Assembly (NCBI GenBank): GCA_947503265.1
Contig: CANNDC010000011.1
Coordinates: 1 to 64,000 of the forward strand
DNA: 64,000 bases
DNA from: an uncultured Alteromonadaceae bacterium
GTDB lineage: Bacteria > Pseudomonadota > Gammaproteobacteria > Enterobacterales > Alteromonadaceae
Reading direction: 5' to 3'
In this document: one piece after another, positions 38,837 through 47,070 of the stretch
How positions within the stretch are numbered: the first letter of the stretch is position 1
Layout: each line of letters starts with the position of its first letter
Program-made: the position numbers and the translations under genes
The notes under the pieces: model-generated
The model's input: the letters and a program-made list of their open reading frames with translations, nothing else
Databases searched by the model: none
What the model was told of the DNA's origin: nothing

Positions 38837-40093
38837 ATGAAAACCTTCTCTATTTTGTTGGTTTGCATGACAGCATTAATGGGCTGCGCATCCAATGTAA
38901 GATTCTTTGAACACGCGAACAAACAAGAACAAATAATTGACAATACAGCGACTCTATTTATTGATGCGAATGGTTCGGTGTACCCCAAAGATGGATTCCA
39001 GACTGGCATGGATTCAGTCATTCAAGACCGTATAAGCGTTTACAATTTAGCACTAAATAAACAGCTAGATTGTTCATCAGTACCAGATGATACAGAAATG
39101 AAGAAGATATGTGCCATCAAAGGGGTGTCTTATGATTATCATCGACAGATTCAATATGAGTTTTGGGAGAGTCGCGCTAATCATCTATACAAACATGTGG
39201 CTAGTACAAATAAAGAGTTAATATTCATGCTCCACGGCTACAACAACGATTATGGTGAAAGCAAAGCGAATTTTGATTTGCTTAAAAAACAAGTAGAAAT
39301 AATTGCATCTCCAAGTAGTCGTGAATTTTTATTTGTAAATATTCATTGGGATGGCTTTAAAGGTAATCCTGTATCTGGCGCATGGAGTCTAGCACAAGGT
39401 GCGGGGCCATTAGCGGGATTCAGGCTACGCGCATTTTTTAATGCCTTGAGCCAACAGTTCATTGAAAACGGTAAACAGCCACCAAACTTAACGTTTTTAA
39501 CACATAGCTCTGGAGCGTTTGTATTGGGTGCTTTATTTGGCAATCCAATCGCAGCCTTGCCAGAATTGCAAGAGCCTGAGGAATGGGAATACGATTTTTT
39601 TCAAGAAAATCGCACGGGTGAAGTAGATGAGCGATATGCTATTCCAAAATTTAAATCGATACGTATCGGGATGATTGCCGCAGCCACACCTACAACCACA
39701 TTTAATGGCATAGACAAAACTGAAACATCCCCAAAACCTTCTGGCATACTGGCGGACAAAGTCACAATGGTATTCTCGATGAATAAATATGACTATGCTT
39801 TATCTAAAGGCTTTCAGATACAAAATCTATCATTTCTAGGTGCTACTGGCTCTGGTTCCGACAAAGAAAGATATTGCAAATATTTAGAAGTGCTAGAGAG
39901 TAAAAGTAATGTTGATCGCGTTACTGCAATACACTTTGAAAAACCAGATACCCCTTGGTTTAAGCCAATAAACGACCATGCATTAAAAGATGATGGTTAT
40001 CTGGCAAGAAAATGGTCGACTAATCTCTTTTTCCAAGCGCTAATAAATAACAACTACAGTGATCCTCACCATGTCACAGTAGAATGCCTTTAG
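38837..40093 (+). CDS. Alpha/beta-hydrolase lipoprotein
   Basis: Lipoprotein of 418 residues from the ATG at 38837, which is preceded by CGGAG; an upstream ATG at 38786 lacks a site. The signal peptide ends in the lipobox LMGC. The central part has FMLHGYNNDYGES, the oxyanion-hole and first-strand region of alpha/beta hydrolases, and LTHSSGAFVLG, a nucleophile elbow of the H-S-x-G form. This resembles DUF900-type hydrolases. Late His residues (FEKPDTPWFK, NDHALKDDG) could complete a triad. The substrate is unknown, and it stands alone. Confidence 0.7.
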   Translation: MKTFSILLVCMTALMGCASNVRFFEHANKQEQIIDNTATLFIDANGSVYPKDGFQTGMDSVIQDRISVYNLALNKQLDCSSVPDDTEMKKICAIKGVSYDYHRQIQYEFWESRANHLYKHVASTNKELIFMLHGYNNDYGESKANFDLLKKQVEIIASPSSREFLFVNIHWDGFKGNPVSGAWSLAQGAGPLAGFRLRAFFNALSQQFIENGKQPPNLTFLTHSSGAFVLGALFGNPIAALPELQEPEEWEYDFFQENRTGEVDERYAIPKFKSIRIGMIAAATPTTTFNGIDKTETSPKPSGILADKVTMVFSMNKYDYALSKGFQIQNLSFLGATGSGSDKERYCKYLEVLESKSNVDRVTAIHFEKPDTPWFKPINDHALKDDGYLARKWSTNLFFQALINNNYSDPHHVTVECL

Positions 40094-40143
40094 TTGAAAA
40101 AGTCTGGATTGATTCTTTAGGCTGTCCGCTTAACCCACTTTAA

Positions 40144-40169
40144 AGCCCCATAGAAATTATTGTGGGGCT
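40144..40169. terminator. Hairpin after the hydrolase lipoprotein gene
   Basis: The arms AGCCCCA and TGGGGCT enclose twelve bases, 50 bases after the stop codon. No clear T-run follows. Confidence 0.4.
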
Positions 40170-40326
40170 CAAATAGACAATTAGGGGAAGTTCACACCCT
40201 CTTATTTAAGAACAAAGCTATAGATAGCCAAAACGCTTAGAGGTCAACAAAAACACACTTTCGCTCATTGATTTCTACTGTTAGCCAAATAAAGTTGCAA
40301 TAAATTGTCAAAAAGGAAATGTTGAA

Positions 40327-41748
40327 ATGACTAAAACAAATAGTTTGTTTATTTTAGTTGTGTTGGTTTTTTGTATAACAGGGTGTGTTAAAAACGAAGC
40401 TAACGCACCAGCGTCTGCTGACTCTTATGATGCATACTTTAGTGACCACTTTGCAGATAACGCCATAGGTAATGCCCTCGCCATTGTCCAGCATCCAGCA
40501 GGTGTTCACGCCAACGGAGTAACTTATGTTAGTTATCAAGGACCTGAAGTAGCTCCTTATGTTGCCGCCTACCACCATAAAACCAAAAATTGGCAAGGAC
40601 CGTTTAAGGCCGGTGAAAGTGATCTTAAGGCATTAATTGAAACAAAAAACAGAATAGACAGTCACGGTAAGCCAACCATGCTAATTGACGATTTAGGCTA
40701 TATACATATCTTTTATGGCGGTCATGGTGCTGGTGCTCAATATGGTCATAATCCGTTTGGTGGGGGCGGCATTGGCCGAAATAAACATGCCGTATCAAAG
40801 CGTCCTTATGACATCACTGAATGGGAAGATTTAGACAATATTTCTGTTTTTGGTACTTACAACCAAGCCATTAAGATGGACAATGGCGATATCTATTTGT
40901 TTTATCGACACGGGGCACATCGAAGCGATTGGGTGTATCAAAAATCTACCGACCATGGACGAAGCTTTGAGCCTGCGGTGTCCTTTATAAAGTCCAAACG
41001 GCGCACTGACATAAAAGCTGACGATAGTTGGTATGTGTGGGCTTCAAAAGGCCATGGCAATGAAATCATTTTATCGTACGATTACCATGTGTGCTGGCTG
41101 CGCGGTGAAGGTCCTCCCGGCTTAGGGCATGTAACGCAGCGACACAATTTGTACTACATGGTGATGGATACGGTCACGGATGATTTTACAAATATACAAG
41201 GTCAATCTTTGCAAACACCTGTTACTAAAGAACTGGCCGATCAAAAAACATTAGTGGCACGGACCGGCGACAATTGGACCTTTAACGGTTCGGCAAAATT
41301 AGATAGCAATGCATATCCCCACTTAGCAATTAATGTGGGCAAAAACCTGGGTGAAAATACCGGTGGCCCAAAGCAAACTTATTATTATCGTTGGACTGGT
41401 CAAAACTGGACGGATGGCGCAGCCGTACATAAAGGCTCTGTTGAAACTAATACTTCAACACGTGGCGACTTTTCGCTTAATGGCCAACAAGCTCAATTTT
41501 GGTTGGCATATCAACATCAGAATAACGGTATTATTGCGACTTTTAACACACAAAACCAAGGCACTTCGTTTTTTAAAGACAAAGAACACCTGCGTCGTCC
41601 TAACGCTTCTTGGGCTGTTTCTGCCATAATTGAAAATGCACATCCAGACGCGCAAATATTGGTAGCTGAGAAAGTAAAAGGCGAGCGTTTTCATCGCGTT
41701 TATCTAATTGGTGAAAACGGTCCCGTGAAACGAAAGAGCAAACCATAA
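40327..41748 (+). CDS. BNR_4 beta-propeller lipoprotein, ulvan lyase-like (PL24/PL25)
   Basis: Secreted lipoprotein of 473 residues (lipobox ITGC, Cys20) predicted to be a seven-bladed BNR_4 propeller. It shows YVSYQGPEVAPYVAAY, WQGPFKAG, RIDSHGKPTM, GYIHIFYGGHG and YLFYRHGAHRSDWVYQKS, which match my recollection of PL24/PL25 ulvan lyases. His133 and His154 are candidate catalytic residues, 21 positions apart. Those lyases cleave ulvan, a sulfated polysaccharide of green algae, by beta-elimination. The nearest neighbours are not ulvan genes, so the substrate is inferred. A transcription start upstream is not evident. Confidence 0.7.
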   Translation: MTKTNSLFILVVLVFCITGCVKNEANAPASADSYDAYFSDHFADNAIGNALAIVQHPAGVHANGVTYVSYQGPEVAPYVAAYHHKTKNWQGPFKAGESDLKALIETKNRIDSHGKPTMLIDDLGYIHIFYGGHGAGAQYGHNPFGGGGIGRNKHAVSKRPYDITEWEDLDNISVFGTYNQAIKMDNGDIYLFYRHGAHRSDWVYQKSTDHGRSFEPAVSFIKSKRRTDIKADDSWYVWASKGHGNEIILSYDYHVCWLRGEGPPGLGHVTQRHNLYYMVMDTVTDDFTNIQGQSLQTPVTKELADQKTLVARTGDNWTFNGSAKLDSNAYPHLAINVGKNLGENTGGPKQTYYYRWTGQNWTDGAAVHKGSVETNTSTRGDFSLNGQQAQFWLAYQHQNNGIIATFNTQNQGTSFFKDKEHLRRPNASWAVSAIIENAHPDAQILVAEKVKGERFHRVYLIGENGPVKRKSKP

Positions 41749-41799
41749 ATCATGTTGAGCATAAGCAGTATTAACGTCTAAGTGAAGGCATTCAACGCA

Positions 41800-42699
41800 C
41801 TACTGCCGAATATACACATCGCCGCTGTAGGTAATCAGTGAGATATCTTGTCCTCCACCATTTAACTTAGCAGTCATTTGCCCGCCAACCACAATTTCTT
41901 TGCTTTTCCCGTCTTGGCTCTCTTTAACACTTTCACTGGTCACGAACTCTTCATCAATGCCTGACAATATTTGCCCGCGATAGTTTTGAACATTCATATT
42001 CGCAGCCATTTTTGCTGGTATGGTTAGGTCAATGTCTCCACTGTAGGTTGTAAGAGAAGTAGGGTGCTGGTCGTTGAAGCTAGAAAATATCACTTCAATA
42101 TCACTTTGATGCGTCTCGGCTACGATAGGTCCTGAAATAGCCTGCGCACGCACATTGGCCTGCCAAGCATCCAACTCTACAGGACCACTGATATTTGTAA
42201 TAGCAATCTCTCCACCGCGATACAAATCTACTTCTACACTGGCTGTTTTGGGAACTCTTAACGTCACTGTAGTGAAAAACGTAGAGTGTTCACTTACAAT
42301 TCTCACCCGGTTGTTGTGTTCTTTAATTTCTAGGTTCATCAGTTGATTGTTGACGACTTTTAATCCTTCTTTAGAGCGTTTTTGCTTGGGTTGGTTATTG
42401 GCTTTAGTAGGTAGAGGTTGATGCCTAGCCTGACGACGAGCTTCGTCACGCTCCCATTGCTTACGAGATTTATTTTCATCCATCTGTTGCTCTTTGCTAA
42501 GTGGAGTAAACACTGCAATGATTTCCACGACCTTCCCGTCATAGCCTTCAATATCTATAGAACCATTACGCATGTCCACATTCAGGAACATGGGTTCATC
42601 CGGCTGACTGAGTGCTAATTCATACTGTTTCTTTTGTTCTTTTGCATTGGCTGTGGTGCATACCATCATTGCTAGCAAAATTATCAATACTATTTTCAT
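41800..42699 (-). CDS. DUF4097-like exported beta-helix protein
   Basis: Exported protein of 299 residues from the ATG at 42699, which follows TTGGAAGT; the upstream start at 42744 overlaps the anti-sigma gene. The signal peptide ends at TTANAKE. The rest has repeated strands with GSIDIEGYDG, GGEIAITNISGPVELDAW, SGPIVAETHQSDI and TYSGDVYIRQ. This repeated S-G-D/P-I pattern is typical of DUF4097 right-handed beta-helix proteins. It is the last gene of the sigma/anti-sigma operon at 43547-44119, so it may be a target or an extra sensor. Confidence 0.8.
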   Translation of the reverse strand: MKIVLIILLAMMVCTTANAKEQKKQYELALSQPDEPMFLNVDMRNGSIDIEGYDGKVVEIIAVFTPLSKEQQMDENKSRKQWERDEARRQARHQPLPTKANNQPKQKRSKEGLKVVNNQLMNLEIKEHNNRVRIVSEHSTFFTTVTLRVPKTASVEVDLYRGGEIAITNISGPVELDAWQANVRAQAISGPIVAETHQSDIEVIFSSFNDQHPTSLTTYSGDIDLTIPAKMAANMNVQNYRGQILSGIDEEFVTSESVKESQDGKSKEIVVGGQMTAKLNGGGQDISLITYSGDVYIRQ

Positions 42700-42740
42700 A
42701 ATGACTTCCAATAAATATTCGTTAAGTAAACGTGCTTTGA

Positions 42741-43550
42741 TCACGCTTTAAATCGTGTTTGTAATTGCTCAACAAAGTTTTCCACGTCTTGGTTGAGTTC
42801 AATCTGGTTTAACTTTTCTAACAGATTTTTGGTTTCTGTTGCCGAAGCATTCTCAAAAATCAATCTAAACAATGCCATCTGCACTAGTGGGTTGGTCTCG
42901 CCAAGTGCTATTTCAGATAGCGTGGGGTGTTGCACAGCAAGGTCACTGTTTTGTTCCAACGCGTTGATAATGGCTAGGCGCACAGCGGTAGATGAATCAT
43001 GTTGCAATCTGTCGAGTAGCAACTCATTTAGCTTCGGATCGTTCAGCGCTACTTGTTTACTATAAGCCACACCGGTGAGCCGTTCGCTGGCATGAGATTT
43101 TTGCAGCATTGAAATGGCTACCACAGAAGTAAGCGAACTAATTTCTTGTTGCAGCGCTAGATAGCTCTCAGATTGACCGCTGATTGCTGTGGGCTGTTGT
43201 TGATTGTCGTTTAAATTAAGACCGATAAAAAACACTGCCATTAAAGCGACAAATTGCGGCCAGGGGTTTGGCGCAATCCATTTCTTCAGCATGCTCAACC
43301 AAGATTCCGTCTTAGAATATAATTTGGGTTGTGACTCGAGCATGGCATAAAAGTTTTCTCGCATGGTTCCAGAAGATTCAGGCAATTCAGTCGGAGTCTG
43401 CAAGTAAAACGATTCAATAAAATCTAGCTCATCTTGCAAATCAGGATGAGCTGCGAGGTAAGCACTAATGTCTGAAGGAATTTCGACACTCGATTCATTT
43501 TGCTCACTCAATTGGCTGATTTTCCACTCGATTACTTCTTGATGATTCAT
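42741..43550 (-). CDS. Probable anti-sigma factor with a HEAT-like periplasmic domain
   Basis: A 269-residue single-span membrane protein. Residues 1-90 are cytoplasmic and could bind the sigma factor; the membrane span is about 97-113; the periplasmic part (residues 120-269) has helical repeats (NELLLDRLQHDSSTAVRLAI, SEIALGETNPLVQMALFRL) like HEAT repeats. No zinc-binding H-C-C motif is seen. Its start overlaps the sigma-factor stop by four bases. The anti-sigma role is inferred from this coupling and topology. Confidence 0.7.
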   Translation of the reverse strand: MNHQEVIEWKISQLSEQNESSVEIPSDISAYLAAHPDLQDELDFIESFYLQTPTELPESSGTMRENFYAMLESQPKLYSKTESWLSMLKKWIAPNPWPQFVALMAVFFIGLNLNDNQQQPTAISGQSESYLALQQEISSLTSVVAISMLQKSHASERLTGVAYSKQVALNDPKLNELLLDRLQHDSSTAVRLAIINALEQNSDLAVQHPTLSEIALGETNPLVQMALFRLIFENASATETKNLLEKLNQIELNQDVENFVEQLQTRFKA

Positions 43551-44119
43551 AGTTTATCTCTCGTTAATCGGTCAAACGCATATTTGAGATCCACCATAGA
43601 CTTACGCATCCTAGATTTAAGGGTATTGATATTGCAGTTTTGCATGGATGCGATTTCCTCATAATTGAGATTGTGATAACGACTCAATATCACAATTTCA
43701 CGTTGTTCTGGTTCTAAACTGGTTAACGCCTTTTCGAACATGTTCGTTTGCCAACTTGCTTCATGTTCTTGACTCAAATTATGATCATTTTTGATATCAG
43801 CTTGATCAATGTTCTCATGCTCATTCAACCGCTTATTCTTTCGGTAGTAATCAGCCTTGGTGTTTCTTGCAATGCCAAACAACCAACTTTTAAATAAGGC
43901 ATTGCCAGAGAAACTGCTCCGATAAGCGAGCACTTTGACAAACGTTTCTTGCACTAAATCTTCGCTAGCGGCGCGATTATTGCCCGTGCGAATAAAATAA
44001 TGAAATAGCGATACATGATGCCGCTCGAATAAAATTGCGAGACGGTCTATTTCACCCTGTTGCACTTTGGTCATCAGTGCATTGTCATCCATCATGTTTA
44101 TTTTACTGTTCCATATCAT
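43547..44119 (-). CDS. ECF-type RNA polymerase sigma factor
   Basis: A 190-residue ECF sigma factor. Region 2 includes LFHYFIRTGNNRAASEDLVQETF and WLFGIARNTKADYYRK; region 4 includes EREIVILSRYHNLNYEEIA-like sequence and INTLKSRMRKSM. The start may be the ATG at 44119 or the one at 44095. It heads an operon with an anti-sigma-like gene and a DUF4097 gene. A second ECF gene runs the other way 190 bases upstream, so the two systems share one divergent promoter region. Confidence 0.93.
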   Translation of the reverse strand: MIWNSKINMMDDNALMTKVQQGEIDRLAILFERHHVSLFHYFIRTGNNRAASEDLVQETFVKVLAYRSSFSGNALFKSWLFGIARNTKADYYRKNKRLNEHENIDQADIKNDHNLSQEHEASWQTNMFEKALTSLEPEQREIVILSRYHNLNYEEIASMQNCNINTLKSRMRKSMVDLKYAFDRLTRDKL

Positions 44120-44314
44120 TCAATTCGTTTGCTTTCTAAAGAGTAATACCTGAGCAGTTTTAAAAAAGTTGAAATTATTTGCATCCAATCGAAATTCTCC
44201 TGCGTTATTCACTAAAAGAATGGTTTTAAAAGAGACGCACTTGCCCCTGAGTCGCCTATTTTGCAGTAGACCCAAGTATAGTGAGCTAAATAAGCGAGAT
44301 AAAAACCAGTGGTA

Positions 44315-44320
44315 TATAAT
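44315..44320 (+). promoter_or_regulatory. Candidate -10 box for the plus-strand sigma gene
   Basis: TATAAT lies 46 bases before the ATG at 44366. It would place the transcription start downstream of the GTG at 44309, which is one reason to prefer the ATG. No clear -35 box was found. Confidence 0.35.
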
Positions 44321-44365
44321 CAATCAAAAGTATTAAACCTAGACCAACAACAGAAAAAACGTCTT

Positions 44366-44929
44366 ATGGCAGAAGATATATTGCAGGAAAAACTTTTTGC
44401 ACTCATATGTTCGATAAAAAAAAGAGATGAAAAAGCTTTTTCTGATTTTTATGATCTGACAGTCAACCGTGTGTACGGATTGGCTTACAAGATACTTGGA
44501 AATAAAGACGATAGCGAAGAAGCGGTTTGCGATGTGTATTCACAAATTTGGCAGCAAGCTGAAAACTATTGTCCTGAAAGAGGAAGCCTGTTGGGCTGGT
44601 GTCTTCTAATGGCTAGGTGCAGATCTCTGGATATATATCGTAAACGACGTACGCATAAGGAAATCATCCAAGACTCACTGGACTACATCGAATCGATTGC
44701 TGATGAAGAGACTGAACCCGACAAGGTGATCCAATTGTTTCAAGAAAATGGCAGAACACAAATGGCACTCAAGCAATTGTCGTTGTCACAACGACAATTG
44801 ATTTCATTGGCATTTATTAAAGGCCTAACGCATAGTGAAATATCTGAGGCGATAGGAATGCCCCTAGGTACGGTTAAATCGAATATCCGCCGTTCTTTAG
44901 AGTTATTGCAAAGTAAAATGAGAAGTTAA
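44366..44929 (+). CDS. ECF-type RNA polymerase sigma factor (SigK-like)
   Basis: Sigma factor of 187 residues from the ATG at 44366, or 206 from a GTG at 44309. Region 2 has KAFSDFYDLTVNRVYGLAYKI, NKDDSEEAVCDVYSQIW and WCLLMARCRSLDIYRKRR; region 4 has LSLSQRQLISLAFIKGLTHSE and GMPLGTVKSNIRRSL. This resembles SigK/RpoE-like proteins paired with ChrR-type anti-sigma factors. The next gene, four bases on, encodes a cupin that fits that role. Confidence 0.92.
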   Translation: MAEDILQEKLFALICSIKKRDEKAFSDFYDLTVNRVYGLAYKILGNKDDSEEAVCDVYSQIWQQAENYCPERGSLLGWCLLMARCRSLDIYRKRRTHKEIIQDSLDYIESIADEETEPDKVIQLFQENGRTQMALKQLSLSQRQLISLAFIKGLTHSEISEAIGMPLGTVKSNIRRSLELLQSKMRS

Positions 44930-44932
44930 AAG

Positions 44933-45412
44933 ATGAATGACAATAAATACAATGATGTACTAAAACAGGAAGAATTGATGGTTTTAGCCGAAAGTACCAC
45001 TTCGGTAGCCCTCGACCACTCTGTCAAAGCAAAGATCAAGTCAAACGTCTTTAAACGTATTTCGGCATCGTGCCCTGACGGTGGTAATACCATCCGCAAG
45101 GAGTCTGAAGATTGGCAGATATTAAATGATTTTATTTCGATTAAGGTACTTCACCAAGACTTTAAACAGCGATTGCAAACATCACTATGGCGGTTAAAAC
45201 CTGGCGCTAGGATCAAAGGACATGTTCATCAAAATGATGAAGAATGCTATGTCATTGAAGGCTCTGTCGGCATTGAAAATCATAAACTACATGCTGGTGA
45301 TTACCATGTCATGAAAAAGGGCAGTATTCATGCCGATATTATCTCTGAGGAAGGCGCATTACTATTTCTAAAGCATGATATGCATGAGTCTCAAATTCAG
45401 ACAGGGATTTAA
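44933..45412 (+). CDS. Cupin-domain protein, probable ChrR-like anti-sigma partner
   Basis: A 159-residue protein with a C-terminal cupin (residues 75-150). Metal ligands likely include His97, His99, Glu103 or Glu104 and His133 (KGHVHQNDEECYVIEG, KKGSIHADI). In ChrR proteins a similar cupin senses stress such as singlet oxygen, and an N-terminal HxxxCxxC zinc domain holds the sigma factor. Here the N-terminal 60 residues are helical and lack that zinc motif. The gene follows the sigma gene by four bases, so the pairing is strong but the mechanism may differ. Confidence 0.75.
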   Translation: MNDNKYNDVLKQEELMVLAESTTSVALDHSVKAKIKSNVFKRISASCPDGGNTIRKESEDWQILNDFISIKVLHQDFKQRLQTSLWRLKPGARIKGHVHQNDEECYVIEGSVGIENHKLHAGDYHVMKKGSIHADIISEEGALLFLKHDMHESQIQTGI

Positions 45413-45555
45413 TGGTCAATAGAAAGCAGCATTGGTCCGTTTGACAAATATAGTATCGATCAAATCCCGACCCGCGAACATAAAGGCAAACGCCATGATT
45501 GACGGGAGTTTTGATAAATGTTTTTATTGAATCTCGCATACTTTTGTTCAGGTAT

Positions 45556-46260
45556 ATGATTTTAAATAATAAAAATATTTTATTGGCTGGAAGTTGTATT
45601 TTATACAATCTTGCGTTTGATGTTTCGGCATTAGAATTCGATGTGCAATACAACAGTAAATACGTGAGTGAAGGTCGCAATAATTTGTCCACCGGGGGCA
45701 TATACTGGATTGCGGCTTCAGAAAATTTACACGAAAACCTCAGTGCGACGATTGCATACGGATATGCCAGTTCAACTGACATTGACTATGATGAGTTAAA
45801 TGTCACTGCAGAATATACCAACTCCTTCAACGAAATCGATTGGTATATTAGTTACAATCGCCTCGAATTCTTCAAAGATGACCAAAATGATAACGAGCTA
45901 GCCCTCGGATTTGAATATGCTGGTCTAGAATCCTTTACTCCCTTTTCCAACGTTATTTATAGCACACAAGCCTCTGGCCATTATTTTGAGTCTGGCGTTC
46001 GCAGAGAAATAGATATTTCTCCTCTGATTAAATTTGAAGGTTATGTTCTGGCAGCGTTTGACTATGGATATATTAGTGAACTCCACCATGGCTATAATCA
46101 CGCTGCTGTAGGCGGCCAATTCAACTTTGACGTATTTGAAACCCTCTCTATTTACCTGTCTTTCGAACTCAATAGAGCAGGTACAGACATAGAAATAAAT
46201 GAAGGTAACAAGGAGAGTCAAAACTGGTTAGGTGTTGGCTTCAATAAGAGTTTTGATTGA
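45556..46260 (+). CDS. Putative outer-membrane beta-barrel protein
   Basis: Exported protein of 234 residues from the ATG at 45556; the upstream start at 45499 gives an unlikely signal peptide. A signal peptide of about 24 residues is followed by alternating aromatic beta-strands (EFDVQYNSKYVSEGRNN, FNEIDWYISYNRLEFF, ALGFEYAGLES, YLSFELNRAGTD) and the C-terminal WLGVGFNKSF, an outer-membrane insertion-type ending. Function unknown. Its place after the sigma/cupin pair makes it a possible target. Confidence 0.65.
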   Translation: MILNNKNILLAGSCILYNLAFDVSALEFDVQYNSKYVSEGRNNLSTGGIYWIAASENLHENLSATIAYGYASSTDIDYDELNVTAEYTNSFNEIDWYISYNRLEFFKDDQNDNELALGFEYAGLESFTPFSNVIYSTQASGHYFESGVRREIDISPLIKFEGYVLAAFDYGYISELHHGYNHAAVGGQFNFDVFETLSIYLSFELNRAGTDIEINEGNKESQNWLGVGFNKSFD

Positions 46261-46445
46261 CCCTTGACACTTTTCCTCTCCTCTTAAGTGAGAGAAATCC
46301 TGCCGACGAGCCACATAAACTAAAAAACAAAATAGTATAATTGTACTAAGATCAATACTCTCTTCAGCACTTGAGATCTGCCTAGAGGGATTGGGAGTGG
46401 TTGGCTGTAAAGTTAGATGAGAATTCGTAATTTATAGGAGCGTCT

Positions 46446-46916
46446 ATGAAGATTGTTGAATGGGTTAATGTCATCACTCAAACAATAACCGCAGCCACCG
46501 CAGTGGTGATGGCATATTTTGCGTATCAAACCTATCTCAAGTCTCCAGAGCAAGAGACCGAAGATGAGCCCGAAAGCGCAGATGATAAAGAAGCCTCTGA
46601 GCATTTAAATGAAATATTGGTTTTCAAAACCTCAAAACAAAAAACTTGGCTTAGCGTATCACCGCAAGGACTAGAATGCAGAATAGATGACTCTCGTGAT
46701 GGCAAGGGCGGGCATCAATGGACGATATCAAAAACTAAGGCTAAGGAGATTCTGGATTCTCAAAGCTACCATGTTAACGCTGGATACAAAGTAAATACGG
46801 GCACCTTTACGCTCGGCCACAGGAAAAATTGGCTTTATACCAAATCTCTGTTCCCCGAAGCTGAATACTTGCATGGCGTATTGCGACAGTTACTAGAGAA
46901 TTGTAGCGAGCAGTAA
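46446..46916 (+). CDS. Single-span membrane protein of unknown function
   Basis: A 156-residue protein with a clear ribosome site (TAGGAG). One N-terminal membrane span (residues 8-30) is followed by an acidic linker (EQETEDEPESADDKEASE) and a cytoplasmic or periplasmic domain rich in Lys, Trp and Gly (KTWLSVSPQGLECRIDD, GKGGHQWTISKTKAKEIL). I do not recognise the family. It lies between the barrel gene and the convergent DUF4331 gene. Confidence 0.6.
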   Translation: MKIVEWVNVITQTITAATAVVMAYFAYQTYLKSPEQETEDEPESADDKEASEHLNEILVFKTSKQKTWLSVSPQGLECRIDDSRDGKGGHQWTISKTKAKEILDSQSYHVNAGYKVNTGTFTLGHRKNWLYTKSLFPEAEYLHGVLRQLLENCSEQ

Positions 46917-46981
46917 AAGAATTTAGATTGTGATTCATAGCGAATAAATTAGCTTTTTTTGCTGCTATATTAGGTAATTTA

Positions 46982-47009
46982 CCACCGCAAGCAATTAAGC
47001 TTGCAGTGG
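46982..47009. terminator. Hairpin in the convergent region before the DUF4331 stop
   Basis: CCAC-x-GCAAGC and GCTTGC-x-GTGG pair around AATTAA with one mismatch. No T-run follows, so it may be structural or a weak terminator. Confidence 0.35.
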
Positions 47010-47070
47010 CAATAACGCCTACCAAAACATCGTTCTTGATTGGATTATTTTGTTAACCGCGCTGTTGAGG

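Noticed and set aside
46932-47056. Plus-strand frame reading NKLAFFAAILGNLPPQAIKL between convergent genes
   Set aside because: It is about 34 codons without a start codon, and the same bases form a hairpin in an intergenic region, so it is not called as a gene.
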